This document shows positions 1 to 8,397 of a DNA stretch of 64,000 nt, in pieces. Positions within the stretch are counted from its first letter, which is position 1; each line of letters starts with the position of its first letter. The stretch comes from Pseudomonadota bacterium. GTDB lineage: Bacteria > Bdellovibrionota_B > Oligoflexia > Silvanigrellales > Silvanigrellaceae. Position numbers and translations under genes: made by a program. The notes under the pieces are model-generated. The model was not told the DNA's origin, searched no databases, and worked only from the letters and a program-made list of their open reading frames with translations. The DNA lies in contig RFOM01000005.1 in the NCBI GenBank assembly GCA_009926615.1, positions 24,977-88,976 of the forward strand, read 5' to 3'.

Positions 1-165
1 GTCGGGCAAACCAGAAGTCTTTTAAACTTAATTCCGTCTGTCGTGCAGGCGGTCAAAGTTCCGCATTACGGTGAAATGCGCAACCAATCCGCCGACGGGC
101 TGAATGCTTCCGGCTTTGTGCCGGCAACTTCCGGCGATGTCAGACAGGGTGTTTCGATTTGCTAG
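1..165 (+). CDS. possible 3' end of a plus-strand gene truncated by the window edge
   Basis: Frame 1 is open from the first base to a TAG at 163-165, giving about 54 residues. Its last 26 bases overlap convergently with the end of the GTPase gene on the other strand. I do not recognise the fragment and see no motif. An open frame this short can occur by chance, so this is weak. If it is not coding, bases 1-139 hold nothing I can name. Confidence 0.25.
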   Translation, partial: VGQTRSLLNLIPSVVQAVKVPHYGEMRNQSADGLNASGFVPATSGDVRQGVSIC

Positions 166-1270
166 TTCGTGCCGGTGTGCTGTGGACTTCCCTCATCAAA
201 GATCGGGTCGCCTCTTCACACTGAAGAATAAGATCGTGGCCCATCCAGCGCGTCAGCGCGAATCCCAGTCCCGCTGATGCCATGTGGCCGACAACCGGTA
301 CCCATTTGGCCAGCTCTTTGCCTGTCATGCGGGTGACCTGCCGTTTCAGGAGTGAGAGAATGAATTCCTTGGTGCCGTAAGCAATGAGTCTGTTGACAAG
401 CGTAACCTGTGCCGAACTCAGGGGGGTGCGGCGGAGCTGTTTATGCATGTGCTCTTCGTCGAGTTTATAGCAGCGCAAAATCCATTGGTTCATTTTGACC
501 AGTATCGCAACGTCGGCAACAATGTCCGCGCCGAAAACCGGATTGAAACCGTTCACTGCGGCCATACCTGCAAAGAGTGTGACGTGCCTTTCTGCAACTT
601 CGCGTTTGCGGCGCAGCTGCCCGTCCGTATATGCCTTGACGGCAAATACGTATTTATCACGCCGTGCGTCGTCGAAGTCCTCCAGAAGCGAGTCTGAAAA
701 TGCGGGAAAATCGTATTCCTTGGGATGCCGGTTTGAAATAAGCCAACAGTGGTGGGTTGAGCCGAATTTGCTTTCGAGATCCGAGCGCAACCGCGGAAGA
801 ACAAGTTCAGGTGATATTCCGTCGTGGACTGCGTTTTCGATGTCCTGATCGATCATTGTCCGGACGACGTGAATCTTTTTTCCGGTTCTGCTTTTAAGTT
901 CATTGAGCAAATCCAGATCGCTTTCCAGAATTCGTTTGGAGACGACCAAAATAAAAGCGTCGTAGGTGTTGATTTTCATTGTGTCGAGATATTCGTCAAA
1001 CGGAAATCGGGTCGTTCCGCCGCCGGGAAGATCAACAAAAATCAGTCCGTTGACATTGAATTCCTGTGCTTTTGTGGTTGTTTCAACGGCACCTGAAGCA
1101 GCAACCCGTTCGCCCACAAGTGCATTCATCAAACTGGACTTGCCCGTGCCGGAACGTCCGAGCAGGGCTATTTTGACTTCCGTGTTGTCAAGGTTGTGCA
1201 GCTCGTGTTCAAAACGATCCGCAGCCCCCTTGCCGCTGAGAAATTCCCTGACGAGCTGAAAAACGTCCAT
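140..1270 (-). CDS. IRG-like (immunity-related GTPase family) P-loop GTPase
   Basis: Dynamin-superfamily-like GTPase of about 376 residues. Seen: P-loop GRSGTGKSS at residues 38-46, DLPG (G3) at 80-83, and RTMID (G4) at 137-141. The G4 motif is a variant of TKxD in which Met replaces Lys. The stretch after DLPG (TTRFP, then EYLDTMK) and a later ISNRH...YDFP segment follow the vertebrate IRG/IIGP layout closely. The C-terminal half is helical with hydrophobic stretches, possibly membrane-associating. I chose the ATG at 1270 because AGGA lies about 9 bases upstream and the gene then starts 11 bases after the preceding stop; an ATG at 1297 would overlap that gene. It is last in a minus-strand run with two exported proteins. 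Known: IRG proteins remodel or attack membranes in vertebrate cells. A bacterial role is not known to me. Confidence 0.75.
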   Translation of the reverse strand: MDVFQLVREFLSGKGAADRFEHELHNLDNTEVKIALLGRSGTGKSSLMNALVGERVAASGAVETTTKAQEFNVNGLIFVDLPGGGTTRFPFDEYLDTMKINTYDAFILVVSKRILESDLDLLNELKSRTGKKIHVVRTMIDQDIENAVHDGISPELVLPRLRSDLESKFGSTHHCWLISNRHPKEYDFPAFSDSLLEDFDDARRDKYVFAVKAYTDGQLRRKREVAERHVTLFAGMAAVNGFNPVFGADIVADVAILVKMNQWILRCYKLDEEHMHKQLRRTPLSSAQVTLVNRLIAYGTKEFILSLLKRQVTRMTGKELAKWVPVVGHMASAGLGFALTRWMGHDLILQCEEATRSLMREVHSTPARTSKSKHPV

Positions 1271-1281
1271 GGTCCGCCGTC

Positions 1282-2556
1282 CTAATCCCGCATCCACGGG
1301 GTGGGTAGAAAACTGATGAGCTGCAACTCGATAAATGATTCGTCAAAGGAGTTGAATCCCTTCAAAATTTGACTGGCGGCAATTTTGAGTCTCAAAGGAA
1401 TCGGAAATTCGTCTCTTTTGAACATGTCAATCGTCGAAAAATAGAGCCATAACGCATGCCCGTATTTTGTCTGTCCGGTTGAGTTCATCAAAGACCGGTA
1501 ATTGCCGGCGAGCTGACCGCTGAGTGTGTCGCGTTCATGCTTTTTGAAAATCATTCTGTATTGCGGCTGAAACCAGTCGGCCTTCCATTGCAGGTGTCCC
1601 GTTACCTCCCAGCTCAATCCGGTCTGAATCTGTACCTTCGTTTTGCGCGAGGAGGAAATGATCGTCTCGTCGCTGAGCGGGATTCTCATGGTCTGCGATG
1701 AAGGCAGATACCCCGTGACGTTGGCATCGAGCCCCGCGGCAAAAGAGTCCGAGCTGACCGCAGGAGAGAGTGCAAGTCCGAGTCCCCACGCTCCCGTTCC
1801 GATGGACACATCGGAAAGAACATCCGGATGATCGGTATGTCCGGTCGGTGCGCTCGCGAACAGTTCGCTTTGCAAAGAATACCTGAGGCCGGTGGAATCG
1901 ATGTTGTCCGGTGACAAATGCTCGGTCGTCAGACCAAAAATCAAATCGGCAAAATTGCGGTATCTCCAGCTGTCTACACCTGTATATCCGGCCGCTTCAA
2001 TGCTTGCTTTAACGTCGCGTTCGCTCAGCTGTGAGGCTTTGCCCAGTCCGTCTTTGAGCTCCGTGTAGGCGAGGTCTCCCAGTTCATCACGAATGGCTGC
2101 GGCGTTGTTTTGTCCCGTCAAAGCAAATCGGGTGTTGACACTCAAATCCGCAATCGGAGCGGCAAAAAAAACTGTCGTGGCCCGGGGCAGCCCGATCGCA
2201 AGACCGAAATATTGAATATTGAGTTTGCCGCTGCCTCCGACATTGAGTGTCCCCAAATTCAGTTTACGCGCCAGAGCGTCATCGTAGCGCTTGAGTTCCT
2301 CGGCCAGCGACTGCAGTTTCGCTCCGCCTTCACCCCGCAGCAGGTGTTCACCGTCGAATGTCAGCTTTGCGCGGCTGCTCTGGGGAATGCGCACTCCTTT
2401 TTCGTTCCACGTCTTATCCTGCGGAGTGTAAGTCCGGTGTGTGGCAATGACCGCCATAACACCTTCGGGCACAACACTTGCGAACTGTGCAAGCGCCGCA
2501 GACGGACTGATCGTGAATAAAAATGTCATAAGATTTTTGAGGGAAAATCCGCTCAT
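1282..2556 (-). CDS. exported protein of unknown function
   Basis: A protein of 424 residues that I do not recognise. The first about 23 residues form a signal peptide (hydrophobic core then SAALA before QFA). The mature part is rich in Ser, Thr, Gly and alternating hydrophobic residues, as in periplasmic or outer-membrane beta proteins. No catalytic motif is visible. Its ATG overlaps the stop of the upstream gene by four bases (ATGA), so the two are probably translationally coupled. It is followed 11 bases later by the IRG-like GTPase. An outer-membrane beta-barrel is possible but unproven. Confidence 0.65.
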   Translation of the reverse strand: MSGFSLKNLMTFLFTISPSAALAQFASVVPEGVMAVIATHRTYTPQDKTWNEKGVRIPQSSRAKLTFDGEHLLRGEGGAKLQSLAEELKRYDDALARKLNLGTLNVGGSGKLNIQYFGLAIGLPRATTVFFAAPIADLSVNTRFALTGQNNAAAIRDELGDLAYTELKDGLGKASQLSERDVKASIEAAGYTGVDSWRYRNFADLIFGLTTEHLSPDNIDSTGLRYSLQSELFASAPTGHTDHPDVLSDVSIGTGAWGLGLALSPAVSSDSFAAGLDANVTGYLPSSQTMRIPLSDETIISSSRKTKVQIQTGLSWEVTGHLQWKADWFQPQYRMIFKKHERDTLSGQLAGNYRSLMNSTGQTKYGHALWLYFSTIDMFKRDEFPIPLRLKIAASQILKGFNSFDESFIELQLISFLPTPWMRD

Positions 2557-4319
2557 TGCAGGATTCCCTTTTCGAAGGCGAGAAGTCGTTCCCCGGTTGT
2601 TTTGGCCAACGTTTTTAATTCCTCTCCGGCCTTTAAATCCGGATAGAATTTGATGAGCGCATCCGCCGCGGCTTTAGTCCAAATCTGCGGAGCCGCGGGA
2701 TCTTTTGTGGCATCGAAACTGTTATTTTCACGCATGCGGCGAAGAAATCCTGCAGCAAGCAGAGCAATGCGGTCGCGAAGATAGGCACTCGGCATGACCG
2801 AAGTCTCGGCGATTGTCAGTGCATAAAGAACCTGCGCATGGTCACGCAGGGACATTTCTCCCGCCGAAGGGTCCCGCGGATTAATGTAAAGAGTCTGCGC
2901 CTGTTCGGGAGTTTCATTGGCTTTTGCCTGCACGGGTCCGGATATTTCGCCGAGAATTTTTTGAACGACAAGCTGGGCGGCGCGCAGCAGCGAGGGCGGC
3001 GCGCTTTTGAGCTGTTTTGCGGTTTCAGCGGAAACATTCAGGTCCGATACTGTTTTAAGTTCGCGGCTCCAGCCGGCAAGCGCCATCAGAAACAAGCTGA
3101 GTGTTTGCGGATCGGCCTTCTCGCGGACCGACAGAGTGTTTCCGCCTACCAGTTCGCCGTCGACAAACGATCTGACTGCACGCGACTTTTCGTCAATGAA
3201 TCTTTCCGTGAGCAAAGCCTCCAGCGCGGGCAATACCAGCAGAGAAATCTGATACGATTCTTCAGGAATCAGAGCGGGAAAATAAGTTGTAAATGCTCCG
3301 CGGTTCAGAGGACGCAGGCGGTTGAGCAATTTGGCCGAGACCCACCACTGAACAGCCTGTTCTGCCAAAGTCACGGATGCCGGTTGCCAGTTCCATCGTT
3401 CACCGCCGAAACGCGCGAGAGTGAGAGAAACGTTGCTGTTAAGCGTGAGGTTTAATTCACCGGTCAGGAACCTGACCTGATTGTAGGCTTTTCTCGGATC
3501 AAACGGTCCGGGATTGTTGATTTGCAAATCAACGGGAATTGTCAGGCCGCCCCATGAACTTCCGTTTTCGCTGCCTGCCAGTCCAAAAAGATACTCGGCC
3601 TCTGCGAGTGATCTCAGCAGCTCATGCCAAAGCAGTCCTGCATCTTTGGACGCTGCCCGTTCGGGACTCCATGGCCCGCCGCTGCCAAGAACAAGCGCCC
3701 AGCGGGTAAAGACATCAATCATCCGGACCATCCGGCCGGACACGGATGGATTTGTCGCCGGCAGCGGCACAAAGCTGTCCAGTTGTAAAACGGGCAACGT
3801 CGGCTGAGCTGCCCAGGTTGTTTCGGCCGGCTTTATTTTTTCCAAAAGTCCCTGACTGATTTCCTCGGAAATTTTCTGTTCGTCCGCAAATAATCCGCCG
3901 ACAATGTTGTCCAAAGGCCGCGGTACGACGTTGAGTATTTTGAGCTGCGGGTTGTCAAGAATTTCTTTCCGCACAGCCGGTGTCAGTGCCTGAGGAAGAG
4001 CTCCGCGAAATTCGTTGATCGAAGTGACGAGTCTGGTTTGCAGAGCCGGAAGACATTCACAGGCTGCCAGCGCAACATAAAGGTCGTGCAGCGAAACGTC
4101 ATTCAGGCGTGAACCCAAGGCTGTGCGCGGGCTCGGCGCAGTTGTTCCTGTCAGCCCAAATTGTGCAGGATAGGGAAGCGGATCGGCCGGTACGGCGGGT
4201 GTGGCCGTTTTGGGTATTTGAGCCGGAGCCGAAACAGGCAAAACCTTGCGGATGCATGCCGGATACATTCCTGATGCGGTCACCAGACAAAGCAATGTTG
4301 TCAGCCGTTTGTGTTTCAC
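2553..4319 (-). CDS. putative exported protein or lipoprotein, unknown function
   Basis: About 588 residues, starting at a GTG with GGAG six bases upstream. The N-terminus has KHKR, then a hydrophobic stretch ending in MYPAC, a weak lipobox with Cys at about residue 22. The rest is helical, rich in Ala, Leu and Pro, with no motif I can assign. It starts 72 bases after purM ends and is coupled by ATGA to the next exported protein, so it heads a three-gene unit with the GTPase. It could also be read through from the purine operon. An inverted repeat (ATGCCG...CGGCAT, 4331-4351) lies just upstream of its ribosome-binding site. Confidence 0.65.
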   Translation of the reverse strand: MKHKRLTTLLCLVTASGMYPACIRKVLPVSAPAQIPKTATPAVPADPLPYPAQFGLTGTTAPSPRTALGSRLNDVSLHDLYVALAACECLPALQTRLVTSINEFRGALPQALTPAVRKEILDNPQLKILNVVPRPLDNIVGGLFADEQKISEEISQGLLEKIKPAETTWAAQPTLPVLQLDSFVPLPATNPSVSGRMVRMIDVFTRWALVLGSGGPWSPERAASKDAGLLWHELLRSLAEAEYLFGLAGSENGSSWGGLTIPVDLQINNPGPFDPRKAYNQVRFLTGELNLTLNSNVSLTLARFGGERWNWQPASVTLAEQAVQWWVSAKLLNRLRPLNRGAFTTYFPALIPEESYQISLLVLPALEALLTERFIDEKSRAVRSFVDGELVGGNTLSVREKADPQTLSLFLMALAGWSRELKTVSDLNVSAETAKQLKSAPPSLLRAAQLVVQKILGEISGPVQAKANETPEQAQTLYINPRDPSAGEMSLRDHAQVLYALTIAETSVMPSAYLRDRIALLAAGFLRRMRENNSFDATKDPAAPQIWTKAAADALIKFYPDLKAGEELKTLAKTTGERLLAFEKGILQ

Positions 4320-4330
4320 CTCAAACTCCC

Positions 4331-4351
4331 ATGCCGTGGTGTTTTCGGCAT
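4331..4351 (-). promoter_or_regulatory. small hairpin ahead of the 4319 start
   Basis: ATGCCG at 4331-4336 and CGGCAT at 4346-4351 form a 6-bp perfect stem with a 9-base loop, ending a few bases before the GGAG of the GTG-initiated gene. There is no U-run, so it is not a clear terminator. A short second dyad (GGCAA/TTGCC) lies between it and the purM stop. Function unknown; it could reduce translation or partly separate the unit from the purine operon. Confidence 0.3.
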
Positions 4352-4391
4352 CGGACAGCGAGACTCAAACAGGCAATTTTTGCCGTGTCTG

Positions 4392-5378
4392 TTACGCCGC
4401 GCGGATGATTTGGCCGCACACGAATGCCTGCGGAAGTGCGGCCAGAACCAACTGTGCAGCATGCGGTGAGACAACAAAAACGTAACCGAGACCCATATTC
4501 CAGACCGTGAAGGCCTCATCTTCCGAAACGTCGCCGGCCCGGGCGATGAGCCGGATGACAGGCGGACACGGAATCGCGGCGCGATCGATGCTGTAGGTCA
4601 GGCCATCCGGAAGGACCCGCTGAATGTTGCGCAGTCCTCCTCCGGTGATGTGTGCCATGGCCTTGACCGGTGCCTGCCCGAGTACTTTTTGAACGGCCTT
4701 CGGATACAGGATTGTCGGGTGAGTGAGAGCTTCGCCCAAAGACTGTCCGTCGAGAAGATCGTATTGGACATCCAGTTTCAGATTTTGATCGGCAACAATT
4801 TTACGGACCAGTGAAAAGCCGTTGGCATGGAATCCTGAACTCGGGAGTCCGACGATCACATCGCCTGCTTCGGTTTTCCGGCCGTCAACAAGAGCGTTTC
4901 GGTGAACTTCGCCGACCGCAAATCCGGCAATATCGAACTTCGGAGGCTGGTAAAAGCCGGGCATTTCGGCTGTTTCACCGCCCAGCAAAACGCATCCTCC
5001 GGCAACACATGCTTTTTGAATGCCGGAAATCACGCGGTGAGCCAGATTCACATCAAGTTTCCCGCATGCAAAGTAGTCGAGAAAGAATAGCGGACGTGCT
5101 CCGCAGACAACGAGATCATTGACGCTCATCGCGACAAGATCCTGACCCAAATCTTCAAGACGGTTCATCTGAAGACTCAGTTCAATTTTGGTTCCCACGC
5201 CGTCCGTGCAACCCACCAGAAAACGCTCTTCATCGAGCGGAAAAAGTCCGGCAAAGCCGCCGATGGCCGGATTGGCCGCGCGAATTTTTTCGACGAGGTC
5301 TTCTCCTGCAGCAATGTCCACGCCTGCGCGGGTGTATGCAGGAGCAAGCGGCTGTGCATTTTTTTGAATGTCGGTCAT
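4392..5378 (-). CDS. purM: phosphoribosylformylglycinamidine cyclo-ligase (AIR synthetase)
   Basis: Converts FGAM plus ATP to aminoimidazole ribotide, step five of purine synthesis, in the cytosol. Seen: YTRAGVDI near the N-terminus, VGCTDGVGTKIE (the Asp-Gly-Val-Gly-Thr-Lys signature), GGETAEMPGFY, GLPSSGFHANGFSLVR, and AHITGGGLRNIQRVLP. Length is 328 residues against about 345 for the family. The missing part is mostly at the C-terminus, where the usual LGEI-type end is replaced by a shorter tail. The start overlaps purN by ATGA. It is the last purine gene of the operon. Confidence 0.95.
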   Translation of the reverse strand: MTDIQKNAQPLAPAYTRAGVDIAAGEDLVEKIRAANPAIGGFAGLFPLDEERFLVGCTDGVGTKIELSLQMNRLEDLGQDLVAMSVNDLVVCGARPLFFLDYFACGKLDVNLAHRVISGIQKACVAGGCVLLGGETAEMPGFYQPPKFDIAGFAVGEVHRNALVDGRKTEAGDVIVGLPSSGFHANGFSLVRKIVADQNLKLDVQYDLLDGQSLGEALTHPTILYPKAVQKVLGQAPVKAMAHITGGGLRNIQRVLPDGLTYSIDRAAIPCPPVIRLIARAGDVSEDEAFTVWNMGLGYVFVVSPHAAQLVLAALPQAFVCGQIIRAA

Positions 5379-5950
5379 TGCAAAGGCCTCCTTCGGGTCA
5401 GTGTGTCGATGGCTTCGAGAACGGCCGAAACTTCCTGCGGATGGGCACGTTCTCTCAATGTTTCAAAAGTGTCGTCGGGATAAACGTCAAGAGTTCTGTA
5501 TGACACGACGGGTCCTGAATCGAGCTCGGGAGTCACCCGATGCACCGTGATGCCCCAGCGCGGAACTTTTGTGTCCAGCGCGTAATTCAGTCCGTGTGCC
5601 CCTTTGTAAAGGCTCAGCGGAGCGGGATGCAGGTTGATGATTTCGCTTTCGGGCCATTTCGTTCTGAGTTGTTTCAGAAATTCAGACGACAGTATCCTCA
5701 TGTAGCCGAGCAGCACGATTAGTTGAAAATTCCCGCACGACTCAAGTTCTTTGAGAATCTGTTTTTCGTGCGACAACCGGTCGGGAAAAGAGTTCCTGTC
5801 GACACAGCGCGCACGGACCAGCAGTCTTTGCGCCCTTTGAATGACGGGAGCATCGGGCATGTCACAAATCAGATCGGAGACGTGCTGTCCGAGAATACGC
5901 ACGACCGCCTCAAAAGTCCGGCCTTGTCCGCTGCACAGGGCGACAATCAT
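5375..5950 (-). CDS. purN: phosphoribosylglycinamide formyltransferase
   Basis: Transfers a formyl group from 10-formyl-THF to GAR. The 191-residue protein starts at an ATG whose last base overlaps the purCD stop in ATGA, which is why I prefer 5950 to the upstream in-frame ATG. Seen: CSGQGRTFEAV near the N-terminus (the family usually has SGxGSNxQA), NLHPAPLSLYKGAHG (the catalytic Asn-x-His-Pro and following loop), and GITVHRVTPELDSGPVV with the catalytic Asp. Both active-site blocks are intact. It lies between purCD and purM, overlapping each by four bases. Confidence 0.92.
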   Translation of the reverse strand: MIVALCSGQGRTFEAVVRILGQHVSDLICDMPDAPVIQRAQRLLVRARCVDRNSFPDRLSHEKQILKELESCGNFQLIVLLGYMRILSSEFLKQLRTKWPESEIINLHPAPLSLYKGAHGLNYALDTKVPRWGITVHRVTPELDSGPVVSYRTLDVYPDDTFETLRERAHPQEVSAVLEAIDTLTRRRPLQ

Positions 5951-8397
5951 TTCGCTGCCGGAGCTCCGTTCAGGTTGGGAAAACAAATATCCCGACGAAA
6001 GTGGGGAATGGCTGAATTTTCACCGGCAAACCGGATTTGCGGTACGACATTGTAGCAGCTGCGGACGGCTTGTTCCTTATGCGCGGCGGCAGACAAAACT
6101 CCGCCGATTCGTCCTGCCGATGTGGAATTGCCTGCGTCAACACCGGAGGGAATCCAGTTGCAGCCGGCTTTCATATTTTCCGGAATCTGAAGGGTGCGGC
6201 GCGGAGCGCTGCCGTTGGGATACTCAGGCGAAGCAACGACGACAAAGCAACGCTGAAGGCCGTCGTGGCGCACGACGTTGGGTTGAAGGTTCTGAGCCCA
6301 CGGATTTCCGCTCCAAGGCAGATTCAATGAAGTCAGCCACATGTTCAGAAGCAAATCCCGGCCCAGACCGGGAAGAATGACCTGAGTTTCGGGATCACCG
6401 AGCCGGCAGTTGAATTCGAGGACCTGAGCAAAGTTGTTGTCATCAACCATGAGTCCGGCAAACAGAAATCCGCTGTAGGGTTTTCCTTCTGATGCAAGAG
6501 TTTTGAGAGTTTTGCGGAAAATATCCCTGACCTGCTCGTCAAGCTCGGGCGACAGCGGGACCGGACACACCGACCCCATGCCGCCGGTGTTGGGACCGCT
6601 CTGTCCGTCGTTGCGGCGCTTGAAGTCCTGTGCGTAAGGCAACAGACAAAATTCTTCGCCGTGACACAACGCAATTGCCGAAATTTCGCGGCCGGGGAGA
6701 AGTTTTTCAACCAGAAACTGAGGCTCTCCGATCCGGCGGGTGTATGTGTCAACCGCAAGACGACCCGCCAAATCCGCACTCCAAGCAGCAAGATTTTCGC
6801 TGAAATGTTCAATGGCCTGTTTGCGCTCGTTCTCGTTGAAAACCAGACAAACACCCTTGCCCGCAGCAAGAGATTCGTACTTGAGAACGTACGGGTACTG
6901 ATCCAAAACGGCGTGTGCGGGAGGTTTTCCGCCGTCGGTTTTTTCGACCAGTGATTTGAGTTCTGCCCAGCCGGCCGTCCATGCCTCTGCCGTCGGACAG
7001 GCTGCGCGCTGCAGTATTTCTTTGGTATAGATCTTGGAGGACTCGAGCATGGCTCCGGCAAGATCGGGAGCAAGACACGGAATCCCTGCGGTCCTTAACT
7101 TTTCTGCCAAACCCTGAGCAATCGGGATTTCCGGACCAAAGACTGCCCAGCCGATTTTATGGGTTTTGCAGAATTCAACCAGCTGATCTGAGCTTAGCTT
7201 GTTTAAAGATGCTTTTTTGCCGCCGTTCCAGCTTTCGCGCCCGGGAAAGCAATAAACGACATCGACTTCTGCGGCCTTTTCAATGAAAGACGCGAGCGTA
7301 TAGTCGCGCCCGCCGTTACCGATGACCAGCACCTTGGACGGCAGGCGCTGACGCGCTTCCGCGCTGCGCACAGAGTTGGGGTCAACGGGCCAGGGCTGAA
7401 GGTGCGCCGAAACAACATCCCAAGGTGTGAGTTCCGGAAACAGACGTGCAAAAAGTTTTTTATATTGTCCGGAAAGACCGGCGGCGAGCGACTCACTGAA
7501 GGAATCCGACTGCCAGAAAGGTCTGAGCACAAACGGTGAGTTTTTTTCCGGTTCCGGAGCATTTTTCAAAAACGCGGATTCTTCGCGCTGAACAATTTCG
7601 CGCAGCCACTCCTTGGAAAGATGTTCAATTTTTCCTGAGCGGAAGAGTTCAAGATCAACATAGCGTGACGCATCGGGTGTGTGAATTTCGTCGGCCAGCA
7701 TGAGTTGACGTTTTTCATCAAGGGCAAATTCATACTTGGTGTCGAGCAGCAGCAGCCCCGATTTTTCAGAAATTTCCTGACCGCGATCAAAAAGTTTCAA
7801 GGCGGCATCGGTCACTTGTGAAAGCAGATTTTGCGCCTGATCGGGTGACTTGAAAATAGAGCTCGCGTCTTCGGCAGTGGCAGTCGCGGGTTCATCCGTG
7901 TTCAGTGCGTTCAGCCATTGCTCAAGGTGCAGAGTCGCTTGGGCCGGCGTTACCGTTTCATCGTGTCCGAATGCAGCCTTTGTCGTGAAGGTGACAATGG
8001 GTTTTGAAAAACGGGCATGCTGAGCAAGACCATCAGGCAGTTCGACACCGAAAACCTGTCTGACTTCGGCGGGTCCGGACGCGGAATAGGTTTTCCAGAG
8101 GCTTCCCGAAAGTGTGCAGCGGACAATGACCTCCAGCGGAAGGACTTTGCCTGACCTGACGAGCATGCTTTGTGCATCGAGGCATCCGATAAAATGATTC
8201 GGGATAATGTCGCGCGTGTTGATAAAAAAGAACACGGAAATCGCCTGCAGAATTTGACCTTTGCTTTCAACGTCAAAGGGTAGAACGCAGTCGAAAGCCG
8301 AAATTCTCGGAGTCGAAGTCAGAATGCGTTCTCTTTTGCTGATTGCCGTATTGATTCTTACTTTTCCGAACTGCACTTCAAGTTGACTGCTTGTCAT
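5947..8397 (-). CDS. purCD: PurC-PurD fusion: SAICAR synthetase plus GAR synthetase
   Basis: One 816-residue chain with two purine enzymes. Residues 1 to about 340 match SAICAR synthetase of the longer Ade1-like type: GKVR, RISAFDCVLP, the LPLEVIVRCTLSGS block, TKAAFGHDE. The last about 470 residues are GAR synthetase: KVLVIGNGGRD at the start, FGPEIPIAQGL, the ATP-grasp loop LAAGKGV, GPNTGGMGS, and LEFNCRLGDPETQ. No stop or frameshift separates them. I chose the ATG at 8397 because it overlaps the pyrF stop as ATGA and begins where PurC homology begins. PurD motifs are slightly divergent (GGRDYTL where GGREHAL is usual), but the ATP-grasp residues look intact, so both halves are probably active. 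Confidence 0.9.
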   Translation of the reverse strand: MTSSQLEVQFGKVRINTAISKRERILTSTPRISAFDCVLPFDVESKGQILQAISVFFFINTRDIIPNHFIGCLDAQSMLVRSGKVLPLEVIVRCTLSGSLWKTYSASGPAEVRQVFGVELPDGLAQHARFSKPIVTFTTKAAFGHDETVTPAQATLHLEQWLNALNTDEPATATAEDASSIFKSPDQAQNLLSQVTDAALKLFDRGQEISEKSGLLLLDTKYEFALDEKRQLMLADEIHTPDASRYVDLELFRSGKIEHLSKEWLREIVQREESAFLKNAPEPEKNSPFVLRPFWQSDSFSESLAAGLSGQYKKLFARLFPELTPWDVVSAHLQPWPVDPNSVRSAEARQRLPSKVLVIGNGGRDYTLASFIEKAAEVDVVYCFPGRESWNGGKKASLNKLSSDQLVEFCKTHKIGWAVFGPEIPIAQGLAEKLRTAGIPCLAPDLAGAMLESSKIYTKEILQRAACPTAEAWTAGWAELKSLVEKTDGGKPPAHAVLDQYPYVLKYESLAAGKGVCLVFNENERKQAIEHFSENLAAWSADLAGRLAVDTYTRRIGEPQFLVEKLLPGREISAIALCHGEEFCLLPYAQDFKRRNDGQSGPNTGGMGSVCPVPLSPELDEQVRDIFRKTLKTLASEGKPYSGFLFAGLMVDDNNFAQVLEFNCRLGDPETQVILPGLGRDLLLNMWLTSLNLPWSGNPWAQNLQPNVVRHDGLQRCFVVVASPEYPNGSAPRRTLQIPENMKAGCNWIPSGVDAGNSTSAGRIGGVLSAAAHKEQAVRSCYNVVPQIRFAGENSAIPHFRRDICFPNLNGAPAAK

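Noticed and set aside
824..1096. Overlapping plus-strand open frames within the minus-strand GTPase
   Set aside because: They lie antisense to a strong protein and show no recognisable domain or start signal.
4320..4391. A terminator closing the purine operon
   Set aside because: Two small dyads are present but neither has a good T-run, so read-through is as likely as termination.
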